A stretch of 64,000 nucleotides of DNA from the NCBI GenBank assembly GCA_036005845.1, contig DASYQD010000144.1, positions 1 to 64,000 of the forward strand. The letters are read 5' to 3'. Source of the stretch: DASYQD01 sp036005845 (GTDB lineage: Bacteria > Acidobacteriota > Thermoanaerobaculia > Multivoradales > JAIOJS01). Both the position numbers and the translations under genes were made by a program. This document shows, in pieces, positions 20,084 through 28,031 of the stretch (position 1 is its first letter; every line of letters begins with the position of its first letter). The notes beneath the pieces are model-generated. The model had not been told where the DNA came from. It searched no databases and worked only from the letters and a program-made list of their open reading frames with translations.

Positions 20084-20111
20084 ATGATACCCGCATCGCG
20101 GGGGGTGTCAA
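20084..20111 (-). promoter_or_regulatory. sigma70-type promoter of the suf operon
   Basis: On the minus strand a perfect TTGACA (-35, 20106-20111) is separated by 16 bases from TATCAT (-10, 20084-20089). The predicted start is around 20077, giving a leader of about 40 bases before the Rrf2 ATG at 20035. This is the best sigma70 promoter in the window. Confidence 0.75.
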
Positions 20112-20142
20112 GGCAGTCCCGCGGAGGCGAAACGAGGCGGCG

Positions 20143-21219
20143 CTACTCCTCCTCGTCCTCGCGCGTGCCCGGCGGTTCGGGGGCGAGGAGGACGGCGATC
20201 CAGCGCAGCTCGCGGCTGTTCTCGAAGACGATGCGGGCGATGACGGTGAGCGGCACGGAGAGGAGCAGGCCCACCGGGCCCCACACCCAGCCCCAGAAGA
20301 GCAGCGAGACGAAGACGACCAGCGGCGAAAGGCCCAATCGGCGACCGAAGAGCTGCGGCTCGAGGATGTTGCCCAGTCCGAGGTGGAGGGCGACGAAGAG
20401 CCCCGCGATGAGCAGCGTACGGCCGATGCCGAGGGTGAGCAGCGAGAGCAGGAGCGCCGGCACGGCGGCGATCACCGGTCCGATGTTGGGCACGTAGTTG
20501 AAGACGAAGGCGACGAGGCCCCAGAGCAGCGGGAAGTCGAGGCCGATCGCCCACACGCCGAGGCCGGTGAGGACACCCATCACCACCGACACCACCGTCT
20601 TCATCAACAGGTAGCGCTGCACCTCGAGGCGGATGCGGGCGTAGCGCCAGAGCGGCTGCACGCGGTTGCCGAGCGCCGCCTGCAGCTTGGCCGGGAAGAT
20701 CGCCACCTCGAGGAGGATGAAGGCCATGATCGTCACCACCAGCAGGAGGCCGGTGGCGACCGAGACGACGCTCTTCAGCGTGCCGCCGATGAGGTCGACG
20801 ATCGAGGCGGCGTCGAAGAGCCCCTCCTCCACCCAGCGCGCCGCCGGCATGCCACGCGACTCGCCCCAGGTGACGAGCTGGTCGAGCAGGCCGAGGAGCT
20901 GGTCGCGGTAGCGCGGTGCCGCCTCGATGAAGCTCGACACCGAGGTCGACACCAGCACGCCGACGAGCGTCAGCAGCGCGACGTTGGCGAGCACCGCCAG
21001 CACCACGGCGAGGCCGTGCGGCACGCGGCGGTCCTCGAGCCAGGTGAGCAGCGGCAGCGACAGCAGTGCCAGGAAGAACGCCGCCGCGATGGGCACCAGG
21101 ATGGGCGCGCCGAGCTTGAGCCCGGCCACCACCACCACCAGGCTCGCCAGATTGAGCAGGTGCTGCGAGGGGCGGCCTGGTTCGACTCCGGCGTGATGGG
21201 GCTCGCGTCCGTGCGGCAC
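20143..21219 (-). CDS. AI-2E family permease
   Basis: 358-aa membrane protein of the AI-2E/PerM (YdgG/TqsA) family; substrates vary and include AI-2 and ions, so none is assigned. About eight hydrophobic helices: two pairs near the N-terminus (LVVVVAGLKLGAPILVPIAAAFFLALLSLP, VVLAVLANVALLTLVGVLVS), a soluble loop of about 100 residues, then VATGLLLVVTIMAFILLEV, MGVLTGLGVWAIGLDFPLLWGLVAFVFNYVPNIGP with the family NYVPNIGP motif, and GNILEPQLFGRRLGLSPLVV(FVS). The GTG at 21219 is taken as start; the frame is open further upstream. The C-terminus is acidic (DEEE). Last gene of the acs operon. Confidence 0.88.
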   Translation of the reverse strand: MPHGREPHHAGVEPGRPSQHLLNLASLVVVVAGLKLGAPILVPIAAAFFLALLSLPLLTWLEDRRVPHGLAVVLAVLANVALLTLVGVLVSTSVSSFIEAAPRYRDQLLGLLDQLVTWGESRGMPAARWVEEGLFDAASIVDLIGGTLKSVVSVATGLLLVVTIMAFILLEVAIFPAKLQAALGNRVQPLWRYARIRLEVQRYLLMKTVVSVVMGVLTGLGVWAIGLDFPLLWGLVAFVFNYVPNIGPVIAAVPALLLSLLTLGIGRTLLIAGLFVALHLGLGNILEPQLFGRRLGLSPLVVFVSLLFWGWVWGPVGLLLSVPLTVIARIVFENSRELRWIAVLLAPEPPGTREDEEE

Positions 21220-21233
21220 AGTGCCGCCGGAGC

Positions 21234-22589
21234 TTACACCTGCGCCGCGGCCGGCTCGGGAACCGGCGCCGCGGCGGGCTCGCTCTGCGCCGCGCGCCGC
21301 CCCTCCTCGACGTCGACCCGCATCAGCAGCGCGCCGCCGACGAGGAAAAAGACGACGATGCCGAAGATCGCCGCCCGCGACGAGCCGGTGGCGCTGATCA
21401 CGGCGGCGAACACCGCCGGTCCGAGGATGCCGGCGAACTTCTCGAACACCGAGAAGAAGCCGAAGAACTCCGACGAGCGCTGCGGCGGCACGAAGCTGGC
21501 GAAGAGCGAGCGCGAGAGCGCCTGCACGCCACCCTGCACCGTCGCGACCAGCATGCCGAGCACGACGAACCCCACGGCGCCGCGCACGAAGTAGCCGTAG
21601 GTGGAGATGGCGACGTAGATGGCGAGCCCGACGAGAAGCGCGCGCTTGGCGCCGATCTTGGCGCCCATCCAGCCGAAGAGGAAGGCGAACGGGAAGCCGA
21701 CGAACTGCACGCCGACGATGGTGGCGATGATGACGGGCGCCGTGATCTTGAGGTCGGTCGCGAAGCTCGCCGCCATGCGCACGATGGTGCCGACGCCGTC
21801 CATGTAGATCGCCACCGCGACGAGCAGCAGGAACGCCTGCCGGTAGCGGCGCAGGTGGCGGAAGGTGTTGCCCAGCTCGCGCACGGCGACGACCGGCAGC
21901 CGCAGCAGCGGCACGCGCGGACCCGAGGCCGGCGGCTCGCTCACCCAGCGGAAGAGCGGCAGCGAGAAGACGGCCCACCAGACCGCGGTGAAGAGGAAGA
22001 CGGCGCGCATGGCGGCGAAGGTGTCGGCGAAGCCGAAGCGCTGCGGCTTGGCGATGGCGACGAGACCGACGAGCAGCGCCAGCCCGCCGCCGAGGTAGCC
22101 GACGGCGTAGCCGGCCGAGGAGACGCGGTCCATCTCCGCCTCGCGCTCCGGTCCGCTCTTGTTGTGCACCACGTGCGGCAGCAGCGAGTCGTAGAAGACG
22201 AGGCTGCCGACGATGCCGATGTTGCCGAGCACGAAACAGGCCGAGGCGAGCTGCCACTGCCCCTGGTGCACCAGCGCCGTCGCCGCGGTGGCGAGGACGC
22301 CGAGGGCGAGGAAGCCGCCGAGCAGCGCCTTCTTCGCGCCCAGAGAGTCGGCGGCGACGCCGAGAAGCGGCGACAGCACGGCCACCACGACGAGCGCCAC
22401 CGTGGTGGCGAGCGCGTGCCGCGCCGCCGCCACGCCGGGCGCCGCGCCGGCGGCGGCGAAGCGGTCGAAGAACACCGGATACACGGCGGTGACGACGATG
22501 GTGTAGAAGGCCGAGTTTGCCCAGTCGTAGAGCGCCCAGCCGACGAGCGGCTTGCTGCCCAACCCGACGCGAACGAGGACGCCGCTCAT
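21234..22589 (-). CDS. MFS transporter, UMF1/Atg22-like
   Basis: 451-aa major facilitator of the UMF1 family (vacuole effluxer Atg22-like). The N-terminal WALYDWANSAFYTIVVTAVYP motif is diagnostic. About twelve helices follow, with LLGVAADSLGAKKALL as the loop 2-3 motif, FYDSLLPHVV, and SSAGYAVGYLGGGLALL. The tail after the last helix (EEGRRAAQSEPAAAPVPEPAAAQV) is disordered-looking. ATG at 22589 overlaps the preceding stop. Substrate unknown; its relatives are often amino-acid effluxers. Confidence 0.9.
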   Translation of the reverse strand: MSGVLVRVGLGSKPLVGWALYDWANSAFYTIVVTAVYPVFFDRFAAAGAAPGVAAARHALATTVALVVVAVLSPLLGVAADSLGAKKALLGGFLALGVLATAATALVHQGQWQLASACFVLGNIGIVGSLVFYDSLLPHVVHNKSGPEREAEMDRVSSAGYAVGYLGGGLALLVGLVAIAKPQRFGFADTFAAMRAVFLFTAVWWAVFSLPLFRWVSEPPASGPRVPLLRLPVVAVRELGNTFRHLRRYRQAFLLLVAVAIYMDGVGTIVRMAASFATDLKITAPVIIATIVGVQFVGFPFAFLFGWMGAKIGAKRALLVGLAIYVAISTYGYFVRGAVGFVVLGMLVATVQGGVQALSRSLFASFVPPQRSSEFFGFFSVFEKFAGILGPAVFAAVISATGSSRAAIFGIVVFFLVGGALLMRVDVEEGRRAAQSEPAAAPVPEPAAAQV

Positions 22590-24247
22590 CGGGCGCCTGC
22601 CTTCGCCGCCGGCGCCGCGGGCGCCGCCGCCTTGGCGTCCATGCGGCCGCGCAGCTCGCGCCAGCGCTCGGCGTCGACGGCCCGCATCTTCCCCACCGGG
22701 ATCAGGTGCTCGACGGGCGCGAACTCGTCGCGCAGCGGCTCGCCCACCGGCAAGTCCGCGGTCGGCACCTCGAGCGCCAGCATCGACCGCAGCGACGGCT
22801 CGAACTTCCAGCGCGCGTCGAGCTCGCGAGCCCGGGCCTGCAGGTCGGGCAGGTAGCCCGCGGCGCCCGGTCCGGCGATCACCAGCACGTTGCTCGTGCC
22901 GCGAGCGTAGAAGGCGCGGACGGCGGGGAACGAGCGGCGCACGGTGCTGAAGATGGCGCGCGAGAACTCGTCGTCGAGCCCCGCCGCCAGGTTGAAAGCG
23001 AAGACGCCGTCGGCGGTGAGGTGGCGCCCCACCTCGCCCATGAACTCGGCGGTCGTGAGGTGGAAGGGCACCGAGAGCCCGACATAGGTGTCGGCGAGGA
23101 TGAAGTCCCAACGGTCGCCGCTGTTGGCGAGGAACCGCCGCGCGTCGTCGACGTGGACGCGCGAGCGCGGACCGTCCTGGAAACCGAAGAAGCGGCGCGC
23201 CAGCCGCGGCACCTCGGGGTCGACGTCCACGTAGTCGACCTCGAGCCCCGCGATGCGCCGCTGCAGGTAGATGCCGATGCTCCCCGAGCCCATGCCGAGC
23301 ATCAGCGCCCTCCGCATGCGCGGCGCGAACAGCGCGGTCAGCGCCACGGACCGCGCGTAGCCGAGGCCCGGCTCGCCGGTCGCCCGGATGACCGCGCTGT
23401 GCAGTGTGCCGTTGCTGGTGAGGAAGCGGCGGTCATCGACGTCGCCGACGGCGAGCGTCTGGTAGGGCGTGATGCCCGAGTAGACGGTGAGCGGCGGCAG
23501 CGGCGGCGGCCGCACGCCCTCGACCGCGGCGGCGACGAGCAGCGTGGCGGCGAGGGCGTAGCTCCACCGTTGGCGGCTATCTCGGCGGCGCGTCGAGCCC
23601 GCCATCGCCACCAGGCCGGTGAGCGTCGTGATCGCGACCAGCAGCGCCAGCAACGGCTGAAGCTGCAGCAGCGGGATGAGCACGAAGGTGCAGCCGAGGG
23701 TGCCGACCAGGCTGCCGGCCGTGGAGAGCGCGAAGAGGCGGCCGGCGGTGTCGCCCAGCGCGGCGAGGTCGCGCGCCGCCAGCCGGATCGCGTAGGGCGA
23801 GACGGTCGCGAGCAGCAGGCTCGCCGGCCCGAACAGCAGCGTCGCGGCGATGAGAGTGCCGGCCGGCGAGCCGCCCGTCCAGCGCCCCAGCGCGCCGACC
23901 AGCGGGCCGCCGGCGAAGAGCAGCAACGCCTGTGACAGCGCGGCGAGCAGCACCAAGCGGCCGAGCGCCTGGAGCGACGGCTCGCGGTCGGCGAGCCGGC
24001 CGCCCAGCCGGTAGCCGACAGCCAGCGCCGCTAAGAAGACGCTGATGATCGATCCCCACACGTAGACGCTGTTGCCGAACGCCGGCGCCAGCACGCGGCT
24101 GGCGAGGATCTCGAGCGCCATGATCACCGCGCCGCAGGCGGCGACGACCCAATAGAAGCGGAGACGCGCCAGCCACTCGCGGCGGCCGCTCGCGGCGCCT
24201 GTCGCGACCGCAGCGGCCGCGGTGCGCGCCGCGAGGGCCTCGCTCAA
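22586..24247 (-). CDS. Membrane-fused spermidine-synthase-like protein
   Basis: 553-aa fusion. Residues about 30-270 form seven to eight helices (VVAACGAVIMALEILASRVLAPAFGNSVYVWGS, IISVFLAALAVGYRLGGRLADREPS, etc.). The C-terminal half is a spermidine/spermine synthase-like Rossmann domain: TPYQTLAV, RFLTSNGTLHSAV, LMLGMGSGSIGIYLQRR, VDYVDVDPEVPRLARRFFGF, VHVDDARRFLA, WDFILADTY. In true SpeE the catalytic Asp is in a similar (D/E)-rich place, but the role here as an aminopropyltransferase is not established. The TTG at 24247 overlaps the acs stop (TTGA) and is the likely start. Acidobacterial and other genomes carry many such fusions of unknown function. Confidence 0.87.
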   Translation of the reverse strand: MSEALAARTAAAAVATGAASGRREWLARLRFYWVVAACGAVIMALEILASRVLAPAFGNSVYVWGSIISVFLAALAVGYRLGGRLADREPSLQALGRLVLLAALSQALLLFAGGPLVGALGRWTGGSPAGTLIAATLLFGPASLLLATVSPYAIRLAARDLAALGDTAGRLFALSTAGSLVGTLGCTFVLIPLLQLQPLLALLVAITTLTGLVAMAGSTRRRDSRQRWSYALAATLLVAAAVEGVRPPPLPPLTVYSGITPYQTLAVGDVDDRRFLTSNGTLHSAVIRATGEPGLGYARSVALTALFAPRMRRALMLGMGSGSIGIYLQRRIAGLEVDYVDVDPEVPRLARRFFGFQDGPRSRVHVDDARRFLANSGDRWDFILADTYVGLSVPFHLTTAEFMGEVGRHLTADGVFAFNLAAGLDDEFSRAIFSTVRRSFPAVRAFYARGTSNVLVIAGPGAAGYLPDLQARARELDARWKFEPSLRSMLALEVPTADLPVGEPLRDEFAPVEHLIPVGKMRAVDAERWRELRGRMDAKAAAPAAPAAKAGAR

Positions 24248-26211
24248 GCGCGCGCGCCCGCGCGGTGCGCGTCGACGAGCTGCTCGACCACGGCGGGCTC
24301 GGCCAGCGTCGTGATGTCGCCCAGCTCCTCGTACTCGCCGGCGGCGATCTTGCGGAGGATGCGGCGCATGATCTTCCCCGAACGCGTCTTCGGCAGCCCC
24401 GGGGTCACTTGAATGCGGTCGGGCGTGGCGATGGGACCAATCGCGTGGCGCACCTGCTCCTTGAGCGCGCCCACGAGCTCCTCGGCGTCCCACGACTCCG
24501 CCTCCGGCTTGCAGATCACGTAGGCGTAGATGCCCGTCCCCTTGATGTCGTGCGGGAACCCTACCACCGCCGCCTCGGCGACCAGCGGGTGCGCGACCAG
24601 CGCGCTCTCGATCTCGGCGGTGCCGAGGCGGTGGCCGGAGACGTTGAGCACGTCGTCGACGCGGCCGGTGATCCAGTAGTAGCCGTCCTCGTCGCGCGTG
24701 CAGCCGTCGCCGGTGAAGTAAAGGCCGGGGAAGCGGCTGAAGTAGGTGTCGCGGAAGCGCTGGTGGTCGCCGTAGATGGTGCGCGCCTGCCCGGGCCACG
24801 GGCGCCGCAAGCAGAGGTTGCCCTTCGCCGGGTTGCCCGCGATCTCCTTGCCGTCGTCGTCCACGAGCACCGGGTCGACGCCGAAGAAGGGCAGCGTCGC
24901 CGAGCCGGGCTTGGGCGCGATGGCGCCTGGCAGCGGCGTGATCATGATGCCGCCGGTCTCCGTCTGCCACCAAGTGTCCACGACGGCGCAGCGGCCGTCG
25001 CCCACCACATCGTGATACCAGCGCCAGACCTCGGGGTTGATCGGCTCGCCGACGGTGCCGAGGATGCGCAGCGACTCCCGCGACCAGCGCTTCACCGGCT
25101 CGTCGCCGGCGCGTGCGATGGCGCGGATGGCGGTGGGCGCGGTGTAGAAGATGGTGATGCCGAGCTCGTCGACCATCCGCCAGTACCGGCCGGCGTCGGG
25201 ATAGAGCGGCGTCGACTCGAACATCACCGTCGTGGCGCCGTTGCACAGCGGGCCGTAGAGGATGTAGCTGTGCCCGGTGACCCAGCCGACGTCGGCGACG
25301 CAGGCGTAGACGTCGTCGTCGTGATAGTCGAAGACCAGCTTGTGGGTGAGCGCGGCGTGCAGCAGGTAGCCCGCCGTCGTGTGCAACACGCCCTTCGGCT
25401 TCCCCGTCGAGCCCGAGGTGTAGAGCACGTAGAGCGGGTCTTCGGCGCTCATCCACTCGGTGGGCGCGTACGGACGCTCGCGCACCACCTCGTCGGCGAG
25501 CCAGAGGTCGCGGCCCTCGCGCATCGCCACTCGGGCGCCGGTGCGGCGCACGACCAAGACGTGCTCGACGAACTCGAGGCCGGCGATCGCCTGGTCGCTG
25601 GTTTCTTTCAGCGGGATCTTCTTGCCGCCGCGCAGCCCCTCGTCGGCGGTGATCAGCAGCTTGCAGTGCGCGTCGAGGATGCGGTCGCGCAAGCTCTCGG
25701 CCGAGAAGCCGGCGAAAACCACCGAGTGGATGGCGCCGATGCGCGCGCAGGCGAGCATCGAGTACGCCAGCTCGGGCACCATCGGCAGGTAGATGCAGAC
25801 CCGGTCGCCCTTCTTGACCCCCAGCCGCCGCAGCACGTTGGCGACGCGGCCGACCTCGCGATAGAGCTGCCGGTAAGTGATCCGCTCGTACTCGCCCGCC
25901 TCGTCCTTTGCCCAGATGATCGCCGTCTTGTCGCCGCGCGTCGCGAGATGACGGTCGACGCAGTTGTAACAGGCGTTCAGCCGCCCGCCGAGGAACCAGC
26001 CGAAGTCGACCTCATGGAAGTCGCCGTCTGTGACGGTGTGGAACGGATGGAACCAGGTGAGCAACTCCGCCTGCTTGCCCCAGAAGCCGGCAGGGTCCGC
26101 GAGCGACGCGCGGTGCAGACGTTGGTACTCCTCGGGCGATCCCACGGCCGCGCCCTTGGCGATCTTTTCCTTGACGGGGAGCGCTTCGATGGCTTGGCTG
26201 GCCTCGGACAC
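24244..26211 (-). CDS. acs: Acetyl-CoA synthetase
   Basis: 655-aa AMP-forming acetate-CoA ligase: acetate + ATP + CoA to acetyl-CoA. Motifs: NACYNCVDRHL, YLPMVPELAYSMLACARIGAIHSVVFAGFS, VLYTSGSTGKPKGVLHTTAGYL (P-loop), DVGWVTGHSYILYGPLCNGATT, YTAPTAIRAI, LGTVGEPINPE, WWQTETGGIMITPLPG, GYYWITGRVDDVLNVSGHRLGTAEIE and the acetylatable lysine in LPKTRSGKIMRRILR. The GTG at 26211 has a perfect AAGGAGG seven bases ahead. First gene of a four-gene coupled run; acetylation control by a Pat/CobB pair is possible from the conserved lysine, but no such genes are here. Confidence 0.97.
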   Translation of the reverse strand: MSEASQAIEALPVKEKIAKGAAVGSPEEYQRLHRASLADPAGFWGKQAELLTWFHPFHTVTDGDFHEVDFGWFLGGRLNACYNCVDRHLATRGDKTAIIWAKDEAGEYERITYRQLYREVGRVANVLRRLGVKKGDRVCIYLPMVPELAYSMLACARIGAIHSVVFAGFSAESLRDRILDAHCKLLITADEGLRGGKKIPLKETSDQAIAGLEFVEHVLVVRRTGARVAMREGRDLWLADEVVRERPYAPTEWMSAEDPLYVLYTSGSTGKPKGVLHTTAGYLLHAALTHKLVFDYHDDDVYACVADVGWVTGHSYILYGPLCNGATTVMFESTPLYPDAGRYWRMVDELGITIFYTAPTAIRAIARAGDEPVKRWSRESLRILGTVGEPINPEVWRWYHDVVGDGRCAVVDTWWQTETGGIMITPLPGAIAPKPGSATLPFFGVDPVLVDDDGKEIAGNPAKGNLCLRRPWPGQARTIYGDHQRFRDTYFSRFPGLYFTGDGCTRDEDGYYWITGRVDDVLNVSGHRLGTAEIESALVAHPLVAEAAVVGFPHDIKGTGIYAYVICKPEAESWDAEELVGALKEQVRHAIGPIATPDRIQVTPGLPKTRSGKIMRRILRKIAAGEYEELGDITTLAEPAVVEQLVDAHRAGARA

Positions 26212-26276
26212 GTCCGCCTCCTTCCCGACTACGCCAACGGTAGCAGGACGGGGCGGGCCCGGAGCCGCTCGGGCGG

Positions 26277-27929
26277 CTACGGCAGCGCGGCGATCAGCTG
26301 CTTCACGTTCGGCACTCCGATGCCGGTGACGAGGTCGTGCCCGGCGCCCGCCGCGAACGCCCCATTGCTGCCGTTCTTGATGTCGCGGAAGCTGGGAGTG
26401 CCTATCAGCGGATAGAGCAGCGGGTTCAGAAACGGCAACATCGGCTTGCTCGCTTGCACGCGCGCCTCGTTCATGAGTGCGCAGAACCCCGCCCAGACCG
26501 GCGCGCTCCAGCTCGTGCCACCGATCTGCTGCACGGTGCCGCCGAGAACGACGAGAGCACCCGTATTGGGGTCGGCGGCGAGGCTCACGTCGGGAACCAG
26601 CCGTTCGGTCCCCGGCGGGATGCCCGCGCCCTTCTGCCATGACGGGCGCGAGAAGAATATGCTCTTGCCGCCGCCGCTGTTCGTCCACGCCGTCTCGCTC
26701 GTCACCGTTCCGTTGGCGGCGAGCTTGAGCGTCGTCCCGCCGACGCCGATCACGCTCGGGTCGGACGACTCGTACTCGACCTGGGTAGGCCCGGTGGGGC
26801 TCTGCCCCGTGTCGTCGGGGTTCGAGCCGGCATCGCCGCTGGAGACAAACACGTTGACGCCGGCCGCCGCCAGCCGCAGGAACTTCGCGTGTTGGGTCGC
26901 CACCTCGCCGTTCGGGCCGCCCATGAAGGTCTCCCCCAACCCGAGGCTGATCGAGAGTTGCCGCATTCCGGGACGCGTCGGGAGGTCGGCGAGGATGCGG
27001 TCGAGCGCCAAGTCGAGGTCCACGAAGCGCAGCGAGCCGCTCGCGTAGACCCGCACCTTGGCGCCCGGGGCGATGCCGCTCGCCCACTCGACGTCGAGCG
27101 ACTCCTCGCCTGTCGGTGGCGGCAGATTCACGTTCCTCACGTTGACCTTCTGCACGCGGGAGATCGTCCCGGCGATCTGGTTCGCCTTCCAGAACGCCTT
27201 TACGTCGGCGTTGTTTGGAAAGGTGTCGATGAGGATCGCGATCGTCTGTCCGTTGCCGGAAACGCCCAAGGCATCGGCGCCGTAGGCCTTGAGCACCTCC
27301 GAGACGAGGTAGGGCGGTGCATTCTGCACGTTGGGGGTGGCGGCGGCTGCCGTCAGTGCCGAGCCCTCTGGTTGCGCCGGCCTCACGAGCCCGGCCCGGT
27401 TGTTGCCCGCGGGCGCGCACCTGCGGCTGTTCTTGCGCGCCTGCCGGAAGGGCTGCAGGCCAATGATGGCGTGCACGCTCTTCGCGACCTCGGCCGGGAG
27501 GCTCGGTGGGTTCCGGGCCGCTGTGTAGGTGATCCCCTCCTTCGTCACGCGCACCATGTCGACGCCGAGACTCTTCTCGATTTGGTCGATCGGCGCGCGC
27601 GCGTAGACGCTCGTTGCATCGGGGGTCTCGTGGGTGATCTCGAACCCCTGGCCGCGCAGCCAAGTCACGAGGGCGTCCTTGTCGGTTGAGCTCGCCGCGT
27701 ACTTGCCCTGCAACTCCTCGGGCGAGACTACTTCCCCACGCGCGACGCGATCCTCGAGCTCCTGCTGCGCCGCGGGTGAGATCGCCAGAGAGAAGAGAAC
27801 CGTCATCTTGGCGTCCTTGTGCTCGGCCGCCGCCGCGTTGATCATCAGTCCGTCGTGTACGAGCCCCAGACCTTCCTGCTCCTTCGGGAGCGGAGTCACA
27901 CTGTCCACGAACACCTTGCGCTCGGCCAT
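26277..27929 (-). CDS. Sedolisin-type (S53) serine-carboxyl peptidase precursor
   Basis: 550-aa kumamolisin-like acid endopeptidase. Residues about 20-165 are the activation (pro-kumamolisin) domain. Catalytic residues read directly: Glu275 and Asp279 in GEESLDVEWASG, the oxyanion Asp366 in SSGDAGS and nucleophile Ser473 in GGTSWSAP. The Ca2+ site is at the end (DIKNGSNGAF, GHDLVTGIGVPN). The N-terminus (MAERKVFVDSVTPLP) has no signal peptide, as in several bacterial kumamolisin-like proteins, so the export route is unclear. A good GGAG lies before the ATG. A run of residues 180-200 is the expected maturation linker (Ala/Thr rich). Confidence 0.93.
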   Translation of the reverse strand: MAERKVFVDSVTPLPKEQEGLGLVHDGLMINAAAAEHKDAKMTVLFSLAISPAAQQELEDRVARGEVVSPEELQGKYAASSTDKDALVTWLRGQGFEITHETPDATSVYARAPIDQIEKSLGVDMVRVTKEGITYTAARNPPSLPAEVAKSVHAIIGLQPFRQARKNSRRCAPAGNNRAGLVRPAQPEGSALTAAAATPNVQNAPPYLVSEVLKAYGADALGVSGNGQTIAILIDTFPNNADVKAFWKANQIAGTISRVQKVNVRNVNLPPPTGEESLDVEWASGIAPGAKVRVYASGSLRFVDLDLALDRILADLPTRPGMRQLSISLGLGETFMGGPNGEVATQHAKFLRLAAAGVNVFVSSGDAGSNPDDTGQSPTGPTQVEYESSDPSVIGVGGTTLKLAANGTVTSETAWTNSGGGKSIFFSRPSWQKGAGIPPGTERLVPDVSLAADPNTGALVVLGGTVQQIGGTSWSAPVWAGFCALMNEARVQASKPMLPFLNPLLYPLIGTPSFRDIKNGSNGAFAAGAGHDLVTGIGVPNVKQLIAALP

Positions 27930-27957
27930 GGGTCACCTCCTCATCCCGATGAGACGG

Positions 27958-27988
27958 ACACGCCCGACCTTTTTCCGGCCGGGCGTGT
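27958..27988. terminator. Hairpin between the M3 and S53 peptidase genes
   Basis: A 9-bp inverted repeat (ACACGCCCG / CGGGCGTGT) with a 13-base, T-rich loop lies in the 102-base gap between the two minus-strand peptidase genes. Position fits a terminator for the M3 gene; no T-run follows. Confidence 0.4.
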
Positions 27989-28031
27989 GCAAGACCGAGG
28001 CGACGGCCCAGAGGCCGCCGCAGCGCGCGAT

